Positions 51,538-63,837 of a DNA stretch of 64,000 nt are shown in pieces. A program made the position numbers and the translations under genes. Each line of letters begins with the position of its first letter. Position 1 is the first letter of the stretch. The notes under the pieces were generated by a model, which saw nothing but the letters and a program-made list of their open reading frames with translations, was not told where the DNA came from and made no database searches. Origin of the DNA: Malachius bipustulatus (taxonomy: Eukaryota; Arthropoda; Insecta; Coleoptera; Melyridae); assembly GCA_910589415.1 (NCBI GenBank), contig OU342631.1, positions 4,216,001 to 4,280,000 on the forward strand, given 5' to 3'.

Positions 51538-52576
51538 CCGCCATCTTGGATTTAGTGGGTAAGTATGTTTTTGTCGCTACCTCGCAGTAGTTTTTGAGGT
51601 TTGGTCAATTTTTTTTTTTAATGAATTACACTTTATTGTGCAATGAACTCTTCGTCCTGGGAACTATATAGATAAAGTTTGGTAAGTCCTACTTACGCCC
51701 AACAGCGTAAGTAGGTACTATACTTTGCCGAAAAAACAAGTTATGGCACAGTTTTCTGATTTCGATTCGTCTTACATGACTGAGAAATATTTGATTTACA
51801 AAATTTATTAAAAATTCTCCTTCCTTTCTAGGCGTTGTCCGCCATCTTAGATTTAGCGGTGAGTTTGTATTATTCTTAGTCATTTCATTTCAGTTATTTT
51901 CAGCATTTAGGTAAAACGAGACGAACAAAATTATAGGTATAGAATTTGATTCTTTTCATATTCTTTGTTGCCATATTAGTAATATGTAATTTTTTATTAA
52001 AAAAATTTACGCGAGAACTTGTATTTCCTTAAATTCACAGTTTATATGAACGAATCAAAAAGTTTGCACAAACCAGTTTTGTAAAATATACATTCTTGTG
52101 ATTTGCGTTAAGTAGTCTTTCTTCACCACTCCATTACAACATAGAGATTATCACATTGTGATATAACTGTGATGTGAATATACCACGAATGTGATCCAAA
52201 CGGACGTTATAATGTGGACGTATTTTACGACTTACCGAACTTTGTCGCGTTCCCGGACGAAAAGAATTACTTGCACGATAAAAAAGAGTTACATATTCAT
52301 AAAATTTGTTGCAAATTGTATAAGGAACAACTTTCTCATTTGAACATAGCACATTTTTTTGAGAGGAATTGCATTGTAACTCCTTCGCTGCAGCTTATAT
52401 GCGTTATATTTTTTATAAACAACCTGATATCAAAAAAAAATACGAAGACTTATTAAAGTGTTACTTAAAATGTATTACATTTCCCAGAAATTGGAAAATG
52501 TGTGTTTTTTTCCAAAACTCTACAGCACTGAGATAATGAGGGAAAACAAACTCACCTCCTAAATCCAAGATGGCGG
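51538..52576. repeat. Repeat region with three CCGCCATCTTGG/AGATTTAG motifs
   Basis: The motif CCGCCATCTTGGATTTAG occurs at 51538-51555, with one change at 51839-51856 (CTTAG), and inverted at 52559-52576 (CTAAATCCAAGATGGCGG). The second and third copies are followed by GGTGAGTTTGT, so the shared unit is about 30 bp. The minus-strand 97-codon ORF at 51544-51251 starts at the ATG of AAGATGGCGG, with a strong start context, but has no recognisable domain. The whole is probably a set of old repeats. Confidence 0.5.
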
Positions 52577-55500
52577 ATAACGCCTGGGGTGATTTGTAAT
52601 CATTTTGCACTTTAGGCATCTCTGAGGAGGGGAAAACAAAACTGCATAATTTTTTTGAATCAATTTTTGAGAAAAGTCTAAAATGACTAGGCTAATTTGT
52701 TAACATTGAAAAGCTTCTTCTGTTGCTATACTATTTCTGACTAAAGTTACTGAATGAATTTTAGAGAAAACTGAGGTAAAGTTTCCTATTCGTGACGTCA
52801 TTTTTGTTATAGCCTCAACTTTGAAAAATAATATTTATTCAATAATAGTTTGATTTTTTCCTTTCGTCATTTGACAGCATTTTTTAATTCTTAAATCACG
52901 GTAATAATGAAGATGACGTCACAAATGAAAAGTTCTTTCCCGAAAATGGCTTGTGTAACAAATTAAAAATTTGACTATAGCACCCAAAGCTTTCTTTTTT
53001 AAATGTTGAAACATTTATTGTTTCTTTCTAAAATATTTTTTAGGTACGAAATAATATTTACCATAAAGTTCAATTTTTCATGTGATTTCCCTTGAAGTCT
53101 AAAATTCAAATTAGAGACACTGCCGATGCAAATTGGAAAGATATTAATTTCACCTATTAAATGACGAGGTTGTACATTTATAAATAGAGTACCTACCTAT
53201 TCAAATTAATATTTAAACTTGAAAATACAGTAGCTATAACAAAATATGACTACTTTTTAAACACTCAATCTTGGATGAATATTCCAACAAGCCAACTTTT
53301 ATTATTCCAACGCGAGATGACAACACAACAAAAAAATACCCGTGGTTCAATATCGAGAGGGAGTTTTATGGCTGTCGCGGTCCTGAATCGTAACTTTAGT
53401 GCTCGATCGACTCTTCCGTGGCACCTGTAATTGAATTCGAATGCACCCTAGCAACCCCGTTGCGAATCGTGCACCCCATCCTCTTTTGCGATTCTGCTAT
53501 TGCACTCCGGCAGGCGACAGGTATAATTTGATTAAAACATAACTGCGGAGTTCCCCTGGACGACAGAAATTTATGTATCTACCATTTACAGTAGCAATTT
53601 TTCAATTAATAAAATTGTGACTAGAAAATCAATGCTGTATATACCTAACTACTCTTAGCTCAATAATGATGATTGAATTCAATCAAGATCCAGTAGATGA
53701 TAATATAACAATATTGTAAGGTAAGTGGCGGTGATTAAACTTGGTGAGTGTGAGGGTAAATACATACTGATAGATCGATTCTGGTCGCTTCGTCTTAGGG
53801 GATGTAATTGTAACTTAATTGAAATACCGGCAAATGTTCAGGCATTTGAAGCTCAGATAGTCTCTCATTCCTAGAACCGTATTAATAATATATCCTCTTC
53901 TCGTTGGTGCTCCTTATCCGTCCCTGAGGAATACATTTGTGATGTGGAAATGCGAAATCGACCAGTAAGGAAACTCGGCTTCTACTGATATGCGGCCGAG
54001 GATTCAGTGAAGAATGATGGTTAATTGCTGGACAGGGTGTCCCCCGGGCGGGATATAAATGATTCCAGACAGCTCGATGGGCTAAGGGCTAAGAAATGAA
54101 TAAATGCATTTAATGTCTGTTGAAGTTATGGCCGGCTGACTATCTGCCGGTTATAAATCAGCTCCAGCGGCCTCCGCCATCACCACTATTTCTATTCTCT
54201 CCCTACCCTTTTTCTCCTACAACTAGAGTTCCTGCGGGACGCTCAATAACGGGAAGGCACGCTCCGAAACCGAGATTTGTTTCCGAGAGATCTAGTGATT
54301 GAGCTCTTCAATAAAACTGCCTTTGTTCTACCACATACAGCGCATTTCTACCATTAAACTGTGATTATAGTCTTTACTTTCGAAATTATGAACGAGAAAT
54401 AAAACGAACATTATGAGTGTTAATCTCTTTGCAGTTTCTCTGTAAAGATGAAAAGCAGAAGCATGATTCAAAAATCCTTTCCAACGTAAGTTCGAATACC
54501 CCGGCGGTGATAATAAGTCAGAAAGTTAGTTGTTTCGCCCGCCATTCAGTTCACTACCCGTCTACAAGTGCTTCGGGGAAATTATTTAACATGCTTAGTA
54601 AGTGCATATTTCATGGCTAATTGCGCAGAAAATAGGTCCCTCTGTGTGAGCCAGACAATCACAAAGGAGTATTTGTCTATGCGGGATCACTCGCTTCAGT
54701 CGTCTTTACAGCCTGCACCTTTAAGCATTCAGAGGTGTAAAATCGTTCAAATAATCATACAGGATGAATTAGTAATAAATTAATAACTGGAGAGCCCTTC
54801 GAAGTCTTAGTACCTGAGGATGATGATGAATCAAGGGACTAACAATGGGATGTAGAGGGATGGTCAGCATTACTTGAAATTTGACACGTCTACTTATAAG
54901 CAGCGGTAGGTTAAAACGTTTGATAAAGTGAGTAGAATCAAGGGTTCATTCCCTCTCTGACCCTTATTTCTATTGTAACAAATTTCCACCCTGACCTTTA
55001 ACGAGATGATGATATTAATCTTTCACGGTAGCTGTCTCTTGACGCAAGTTACCGGCGTTACAGCACTGTTGAGATCATCCTGGCTCCTGGCATGATGACC
55101 ATTGGCATATTTCACCTTGTAATCATTCTACCAAATATGTTGCGTACCTGCCTAACATGTTATGCTTCTGATGCACAAAAATATTTATATGAAATTTATG
55201 AAACGATCAAAAAAATTATATTTTTAATAACATTATAAATGACTACAATATAATTTAAAGTACTTAATCTAAAAAAATCTTTAAGTTAAAATATACGGTC
55301 ATATCCATTTTCTGCGTGGTGGCATGTAAATGAGGTATTCTTATTATTATTTTATTTAAGCTCCTATTCCGTTTAACGATTTACTGTATCAAGTATATCT
55401 ATATATATCTCGCCATCAAGGTGTAAATGCTATCTCTTATGCGGAGATATAATCAAATTATTTACTTCTCTCCCCTTGACTCTACGTTTCTCACCTTGAG

Positions 55501-56026
55501 TTTGTTGTTACCCAGCAAATGGATTACCAGCATAATCCCGCACTGGAAATGCAAAACCATCTAGAACGATCGAAAGGAAAGTTACTAAATACAAGTTTGA
55601 GTTATTAAACTTTGGCAGTTGCTAAGATTAAGCTCCATGTCGATTGAAATCTCTCTTGGTGCCTAATCCTATTCAGCGTCAACAAGAAAGTGACTTTACC
55701 CATACACAGTTGGAGTAAATTCAGTGGTTTAATAGGCAAGTCGCTGACATGAACAATATCTTCAATTATTATTGTTTGTAAGTGCGTTTATTAGATTATT
55801 GTGAAGGACACTACTTTAATCAGATTCGGTTCCTCTAGGTTCAGTTACTTGATGGTAAATGATAACAAAGTTTAAATCAAATTTTTCTATTGATGTTATT
55901 TTTTTACGTCATCAGACAAAAAATATTAAAATCTAAAACAGTCAAGGTTTTACGCTTAGAAAAAATACTTGTGTTATAGTGACGAAATTTTCAGAATTAA
56001 AAAAAATCCTAGTTGAAACAATACAG

Positions 56027-56200
56027 GGTGTTGTGAAGAGTAGGTCAAGCTTTTAGCCAGGGATATTTTGGGAGGTTCCCTTGAAAGACGACTAAAAAAG
56101 TTCAATCGATTACAGGCGCCGCGGGGATGAGGGAAGTTCAAGGTTCTCTTTCTTAAGTTATTGGGCTCAAGTTTTTCGCGCATAGGTATATTAAAAATGA
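56027..56200 (+). repeat. CAGGGTGTT-type interspersed repeat end
   Basis: TACAGGGTGTTGTGAAGAGT marks the start of another repeat of the CAGGGTGT class. No matching second end was found. A minus-strand ORF (56183-55974) overlaps it and has no family resemblance. Confidence 0.35.
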
Positions 56201-56531
56201 TGTTTTAGATAATATGATCAGAGAAAATGTGAAAGTTTGCAGAAATTTTTTTGGATCAGTTTAACAAAAAACGCTAGGCGCTACAAGTTTTTCAGCAAAA
56301 TATTCCATTTTCATCAGACGTATTATGGGCTAACAATAATTAAGATTTTTAAACTTAAGAAAAAATAAATAATTAAAAAAAAAACTAAAAAAAAATGGAA
56401 CTAGACTCCCCCACCTCCGCGGAACTCTTATTTTTTTATAAATTTATTTTGAAGGAATTATTTTTTGAAGGCGTTGTTCAGGGAATCTCCATCTACATAT
56501 CCCTCTGAGACTCTTGAAAATATATGATTAA

Positions 56532-56768
56532 GGGCCAGTTGTTCGTACGTCAGTTAAAAATTTTGAGATAACTACTGATTTTAAATTTCAAATTTTGAAA
56601 ATACAGCGAATATAATTAATGATCTTGTATTTTTAATCAGTAATTAACTCTTCTTAAAGCGAGCAGAATTCATTTTCAGAAATATCAGACCAATGGTTTG
56701 ATAATACAGGGCATTTTAAAATCAGTAGTTATCTCAAAATTTTTAACTGACGTATGAACAACCGGCCC
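56532..56768. mobile_element. PIF/Harbinger-type MITE, TAA duplication
   Basis: A 237-bp element whose ends are GGGCCAGTTGTTCGTACGTC and, inverted, GACGTATGAACAACCGGCCC. The terminal repeats reach about 52 bp, through TTTTGAGATAACTACTGATTT-type sequence. It is flanked by TAA at 56529-56531 and 56769-56771. The GGGCC start and TAA target duplication are typical of PIF/Harbinger MITEs. No ORF. Confidence 0.85.
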
Positions 56769-58399
56769 TAAGTGCAGCAAAACCAACTTTTTTGATTAAA
56801 TTTGACACTATAGAGGCGTGTACATGCAAAAGTTAGGGGGTCAATGTACTCTTAATCCTCACTTCGACCGTTCGCGCTTCGATTCTCTTTGAACAAAATT
56901 TCGCAAAAAGTGTGCCGACATAAGAAAGATGTACATGTACGCAAAACTAAATATCTCAAGAAACAACGAACTTTTGAATAAGAATAAAAAAAAATTTATT
57001 TTTATTTTAACTTAAACATCTTTTTTCTTGAAAAAGGGACTCCAATTTGAAAAATGGTCTCAGGAATATTTCGTTATTTTTGACCGAACATTCTGTGGCT
57101 ACGACCTTTACCAACTTTGTCACAGCTTCCTGCAGATTTTATTAGGATAATAATTTACGTCTGCCTAAAAGTTCTAAACATCACAATAAAATAGTAACCA
57201 CAAATAAATTGGACAGGTCAGTCACATGATTCTATTATTGATGATAATGTGTATCATGATGATATATAATTATTATCACATCGGAAGAGTTCCTTTTCTA
57301 TATCGCAGATGGGCGTCAACAGTGTTATAAGTCTATAAAAAATGATTTTGAGGTTTGAATGAATTAAATATAAAATAGTACGTGTTTTGATCTGGTAACA
57401 CTGACGTAAAGAATAAAATTTTGTCACTAGATGGAGATTTCAGTCTGCGTGCTTGACACTGACACATCTACAAATAATCTTCTTTGGTAATGTTAATTTG
57501 TAAATTATGATCCTATTTTAAATAGGTGTTCATTGTAGACTTTGAAATCAAACTACATACTTAACAGAATTTGTATTTAATATGAATTGACAGTGTTAAA
57601 ATTTTTTTATGTCAAAATCTTTGGAGCTCATTATCTCAGAAGTGTACTATACTTATGACTATGACACTGTTGTTGTCCATGTGCGATATGGTTAGGTATA
57701 GGTAGGTAAAAGGTATAGTAGGTAGACATTAAGATGCTTAATAGAAAACTTGTTCACAAAAACTAAGGAATGGGATTTAAGAGTCCGGCAAAAAAGACGA
57801 GAATAAAAGTCTGCGAAATATAATGTTTTGTATTTTGTTTTGGAGGGAATGACAATGGAATGACATTGGAGGGAATGCTTTGAATTTGCATAGAGCACAC
57901 AATGGCGAAAAAAATGAGCATCGCATTCTGGAGATATACTGAAGTACGAAGTCTTTTTTGAATAGGAAGCCCTATTATATGTATATTATCATATTTTCAT
58001 ATTGTCTGAAGAAAATCGAATTAAAATGGCGTACACGTATATGCTAGCTCGAATAATAAAGAAGTTAGCAATGGTGCTCAGTTCAAATGGTTTACCTACC
58101 TGGCATTATTCTGCAATGATAACATGAATATGTTTGTACTGATAATTTAACTCATGTATTAAAAATGACATAAGGAATAGTGTTTTTGTCACTTTGACAT
58201 CGGATAAAGTTAGCCCTAACTTTGCATCTGGATAAAATGTAAGCTAGCTTTTTAGACGCAAAATCAAGAAAATACTACAATGAGTGTCTGTGAAAGCAGC
58301 AGCGAAGAAAATAAAATCATTTACTCCAATTGTGTATTTAATAACTGTACTTTTTCCAATAAATAAATAAATTTTGTTATTCGTCAAATTATCTCCCTA

Positions 58400-58622
58400 A
58401 ATTACACACGAGCTTATATTTTTTATCCGGATAAAGATGCACTTTTAAACTCAAATTTGTTTTTTCTTTGGCAATTCAACTCGTCAAATTGTCAGATAAA
58501 ACGACTCGTCCTTCGGACTCGTCGTTTTATCAGACAATTTGACTCGTTAAATTGCCAATAAAAAACAAATTTTCGTTAAAACTGCATCTTTATCCGGATA
58601 AAAAATAAGCTCTCGTGTAATT
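58400..58622. mobile_element. 223-bp near-perfect palindrome (snap-back MITE)
   Basis: The left half AATTACACACGAGCTTATAT and the right half ATAAGCTCTCGTGTAATT are inverted copies, and pairing continues to the centre at GTCCTTCGGAC (about 58511). Internal landmarks such as TTTTTTATCCGGATAAAGATGC and CAATTTGACTCG appear in both halves. Almost no loop remains. No coding potential. Confidence 0.85.
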
Positions 58623-60396
58623 ACCCCCGAATAAATTTACTTATCGTTCGAGCGAACGGTAAATAAATCACTTACCGTCGAGTACAATCAAATAGAGTTC
58701 AATCTCGCAAAAAAATATTATTATAGGAAACATTTTTGATATTATTGTAATTTTCAGTAGTTGAACTCTGTTGGCTGGCGGATAATGCTGGATTAGGTGT
58801 GTTGCGAGAATAAAAAAATACTTTTACTAATATAAGGTATAACTATGTTATCGAGAAAATATTGTTAACTCCCGCGGATATCAGGACCGTGTATTTACTG
58901 CATTAGGGATTATAGGAATTACCCTGTGTTATAGCATTAATCTATGATTATTGAGTAAAACGTTCATTATCATGCCAATTTCAGTTTAACAATGACGTAA
59001 ATTCCTCATGCGGTAATATAATAGAGGCACATTCAGGCAGCCAAGTCAATCACAACTTAAGCGGCGAAATAATATAAGAAAAATCACCAGTTAGAGCCAA
59101 TCACAACTCGGTAGATTCAATTAATCACCGCATCGTAGATATAATGGCACTGCGATAAGGAATGGTTCCCCCAATAATAGAACATTTTGAATTCTCCGCT
59201 CATTGAAGAATACATTATTATTTCTATCATCCGTATTCCCAAACGATTGTTTTCAGCTTAGTTACATAATTAAATGGGGGTACAGGTGTATGTCCAATTA
59301 ACATATAGTATAACAAATTTCCTGGTAATCGAATTTTAGAAATTTGATTTTCATTTTTATTTCAAAAAGTTTTAAGGGTTAGCTGTTTCCTTTGTATTAC
59401 TGTTATAGTCGTAGGTAATTGGTTCACGACTAAAATATCGTGAAAACTATAAATTTCCTTGATCTACATACATAGTCGCGCCACTGAAAAGAAATATAAC
59501 AGTTGTTTTTATTTCGAGAAGAGGCTCATCGTCGGCACCATTAAGCATTTTCTGTCGGAGAGCTATCCTCGAGGGCGGCTGAATTCATCACATATGCATT
59601 CCTTGTACTTCATTATTCATGTCCTGGGAATGTCGCCGCGCTGATGGGATCCCCACTCTGGCGGACAAAACTCCTGGTTGTTGTAACTACGTAACGACGT
59701 CGATTCGCATTGGCATGTAGTCTACATTTATATGCATGAACCTCTTAGTCTGATCAAAATTAGCAGATGCAGTATGCAGCTGCAGACACGTTAATAAGTT
59801 GTATACGCGACTAGCGATTGTTGGATGGATTGCAGCAGCGAAACTTGCGGGGCATGCGGGTATCAACCCTCTGGATTTAACTGGTCGTCAGTCAAGATTG
59901 AATGCCGTTCGAGTGAATTAATTACCTTGTTACGGTTTAGGTCTCCTCTCTAGATGAATGCGAGCTTCGATCTACCTTCGCCGGCCTGCAGCAATTAGGA
60001 ACTTCGCCGGTTAACTATATAGGAAGCTCCGCTACTATGCCATCATGGGTTGAGAAACCACCCCAGCCGCCTCCCCGATATTCCGCTGTCGGGACCGGAT
60101 TCAATTTAGTCGGGCCATGTTTAACGGTTCTTGCAGTAACCAGGAACACTCTACTTGCGGAATTAACCCGAAGTGCATCTCTTCACTGTTATGCTTTCAG
60201 ATTAGATTCTGTTGCAATTTTCGATATCCGTTCGTAGGACATAAAATAGTTAATTATTCTAGCAAGAAAATCAAGTCTCAATTAACTCTATATCTAATAA
60301 CTGCAGCTTATAACAACATTAGAATTCCATTATGAGAACAACGTTTCTGTAACCTATTAAGAGAGCGTCACTAAGTTATTCTTAGGAAGACACATA

Positions 60397-61848
60397 CAGA
60401 GTGTCCGGGAAAATTTGTGAAATCTCTCGGGATCAGATAGAACATTATCAAAGATGACAAATTCCCATAATTTTTTTCCTAGCGGCCCTCCCTACGAAGA
60501 TACGGCCTCCTAAAGGACGCCATTGGAAATCAATTTTTCTTGAATAACTTTTAAACAATAATATAAGTAATTTGATGAAAATTTAATATGATAAACAGTA
60601 GTGATCTGAAGGAACTGTAAATAAAGTTCACTATTCAATCGTTCAAACTTTTCGGGTTTTCAACTGGAGTTTTTCCAAGGTAGATAAGGGAAATTCGACC
60701 GGAGTCCGCTATGCCATCTCTGGTCGAATTTTCGGGTATAGATAAGGATTAGGTATCCCGGAGTCCGCAAGGCCATCTCTGGGTACCGTATAAAGGGTTA
60801 GGAAGTCAGATTCGACCTGCTCGGAAGCTGATCTCTATCTGTCTGGAGCTGCTGTAAGACGTCTGCTTTTATAGAAGCGGTGGTCCGCTTTCTTTACACA
60901 ACACGTAACAATGCACCGTTGGCACTGCCTTATATCGTGGTTTTTTTCTTATCATATTTCCCTAATCACGAGACTTAGCGATTTGACCTCGCGGCTACCT
61001 TACTGAATTGTCCTGAACTTCAATTACCTAAATTTTCCTTCAAATCGGCCGACGCGTTGTCGTCTTTTCATTGTACCTAACTACTTTAATTACACCGGCT
61101 TAACTTTCATTTCGCATTTCCACCTGGTTGCTATTTCGGGATCGCGATGTATTTCCGGCTACCTTCATTTATTTTTTCGCTTTATCCATTGGTGTAATTT
61201 TCATTTTCGTGGGTGGAATACCTAGCGACTTATTATTGTCTTTGCAAGGGGTTATTGTTTGATTCTGATTTCACAAATCTTTCCACCCGGTCTATTTCTA
61301 GGTCATCCTGTCCTTTCAATCGGTGCGAGGTCTGGCAATGTTTATTTACCCTTGCGGTGGCCGCTCTCTTGCTGTTCCGTGCTGGAATGTGACCAGCTAG
61401 TGCTAGAGCGATTTCTATTTTTCTGAATATTTAATGTGCTGGCAGGGATCGTTTACTTGATGTAACGGCGGGTGGCTGCATTTTGATTTCCTAACAATTT
61501 TACCTTTAGGTATTTACATACCTAATGCTTACACTGTTTGCTTTTTCGATTTGGGCTGATTTAACGAGGGCGATGGAAATAATTTCCTTATCATCCTACC
61601 TAGGTGCGATCCATTTCAGTACCTATTTTAAGAGGTCTTTACGTTTATTAAGTATATTAAATTTTCATTAAATTTTATTATGTAGTTCAAAAGTTATTCA
61701 AGAAAAATTGATCTCCAATTGCGTCCTTTAGGAGGCCGTGTCTCTGATGAAGGGAGGGCCGCTAGAAAAATAATTATGGGAGCTTGATATCTTTTTTTTT
61801 AATGTTCTATCTGATTCCGAGAGATTTCCCACATTTTCCCGGACTCTA
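60397..61848. mobile_element. 1.45-kb inverted-repeat element with unusual interior
   Basis: Arms 60397-60590 and 61653-61848 (about 195 bp) are inverted repeats. The left begins CAGAGTGTCCGGGAAAAT and the right ends ATTTTCCCGGACTCTA, and TA flanks both ends. Shared blocks include GGCCTCCTAAAGGACGC and ATCAATTTTTCTTGAATAAC. The 1.06-kb interior has no transposase ORF. It carries a two-copy 58-bp tandem repeat and a long pyrimidine-rich stretch on the plus strand. Confidence 0.8.
60681..60796 (+). repeat. 58-bp tandem repeat, two diverged copies
   Basis: Each copy starts TAGATAAGG and contains GGAGTCCGC followed by GCCATCTCTGG. The second begins at 60739. It lies inside the element 60397-61848. 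Confidence 0.75.
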
Positions 61849-63837
61849 TACATATAAGGTACGTAATGCTAGATCGTTTCATCAGTAAGGTTAGATGTAA
61901 TATGTATGCGTAATTAACTTGGCCGAATGTTCATATTAATATTGAATCGTAAATATCAACTAAATAAACAAGTGGAAGGTTTAGAATAATAACTGTATTT
62001 TCTGTGAACGTTGCAATTAATTATTTCCATGGAAGTTAATGGAAGTTACGCTTGAAAACTTTTGAATACCGATAAGAGATATTTATGAAATCATGGAATT
62101 GGCTAAATTGGCTTGTTTATCTCACGTATACGTACGCCATCATATAGGGGATTTAATTTAAATTAGAAACTCCATCTCTTATCAAAAAGTAAGTATTGAG
62201 GCATTCCTCAGTATTTATGCATATAGGTACCAATACTTAATATAATCGTAATAAAAATCAGCATTCTAACCTTCACAATGTTGAAAGAAAAGAGCACAAA
62301 CAAGCGGCATTAATTCGCTCGAGGGTGACGAGAGACAACTTTTAAAATATCTCTCGTTAAAGAAAGTTTTTACAACTCGTCGCGGAGTTTTTGCAGACTT
62401 GCGACTCTTGACGTTAATTTTAATTAAAGTTTGAGAAGATTGCAAGGGGGCTTGTGTTACGCACGCGGCAACATAGCAGGCAGCTTTTTCTGTTGATTTA
62501 ACAGGAAAACAAAATCCGGGATTTTACATGATAGACGGCCAGCTTGATGTAATGAAACAGGATATAAATTTCTATTTTATTTGTTGAAATGATGCAAGAC
62601 GTGATGGAGAGTGCGATTCATCCGTTTAGGTTTTTCTATCCCTTTTGCCGATCATCCCTGATCTGTTCGGGCTCGCATCGATTGTGCCTGATTGTCACCG
62701 AGTCACATGGTCCCTCTTTTTTGTTTCAAATGCAGGTGGTAATTGGTGGTTTCAAATTAAATGCCACCGATCAATTTAAATTATCCTAGCTGGCAACATT
62801 ACCATGTAAATATTAATCATATTAACGAGAGCATGAAATTCCACATCAATTTTGGATTATTTCGCACTAGAGGCCGTATCTAATTCAATTTGCTAAAATC
62901 TCGTTCCAACAAATAATCTGCAAATTGACGACGGAACTGAGAATCCTCAGTGAAAAAAGTTAAATGAGTTTTATAATGGGAATTGAATACCTCGGCGCGC
63001 ACCCGAAGAGGCGCCCAATATCTCGCCAATATTCGCAATTGTGTGATGAATTGGGCCTTTAGAAGGTCCTCAACTTGACGCAACCATTTGCCTTCAGTCT
63101 AAATATTTATTTTGTTAAGTGAAATCGGGAAATTTAGAAATTTCAATTTGCTATAGATAATCCAAAAAGGAATTTTAGATTCCTCGACTTACTAATTAAA
63201 GCGATTAAAAAGATCAATCAAAAACAAAAGCTTAAACTTCATCACAATGAAATCAAAACACATTAATAATTTATCTGATTAGATTCGGCATACTTACTGA
63301 TTTCTAATTACCTAGTGAAAGTTATTGAAAACAACCCTAATAATTTCTTTGTGACTACATGAATAAAAAATGCGTTGAGATGGCATCTGATATCACCATA
63401 AACTGACACTTTATTATAAAATATGAAAATGTTAACTTCTGAGTGCTGATGTTATTCTCATTGCTGAGGTTTTCACTCCTTGTATAAGGTTGCAGCTGTG
63501 TAAACGTATAAAGTAAATTATCCACTACATTTATGCCTCTTGTTCCAAAGTACTCGTAGTTTGGAAGTAATTTTCACAAATCATGCCTACTTTAAAACAA
63601 CATACTTTAATACAGTGGGCACTTTACATCAAACTGCTTTTAGAGAAATAGGTAAATACCTCAAAACCATGAAAAGCGGTAACTACCTACCGCTCTTTTA
63701 GTGAACCAAGTTACAAAATGTGGTGTGATAATATAGTTCTTTAACAAGTACGTAGCAGTCGCTAAAACAGTTGGTATTTTGTAAGGAAGGACAAAAAAAA
63801 ATCAAACTGGTTCGTTATACACATATTTGTGTTTATA

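Noticed and set aside
51251..51544. 97-codon minus-strand ORF with excellent start context (AAGATGGCGG)
   Set aside because: The start context is part of a repeated motif found at other sites, and the protein has no known domain.
60037..60237. 66-codon ORF starting MPSWVEKPPQPPPRY
   Set aside because: The proline-rich start is attractive, but there are no splice partners, no domain, and it stops quickly. More likely an open frame in a GC-rich island.
62880..63083. Minus-strand ORF (LLKAQFITQLRILARYWAPL...) as a further CadN or other exon
   Set aside because: It shows no cadherin motifs and no family resemblance, although a GAG|GTATTC donor-like site exists. Support is too weak to call an exon.
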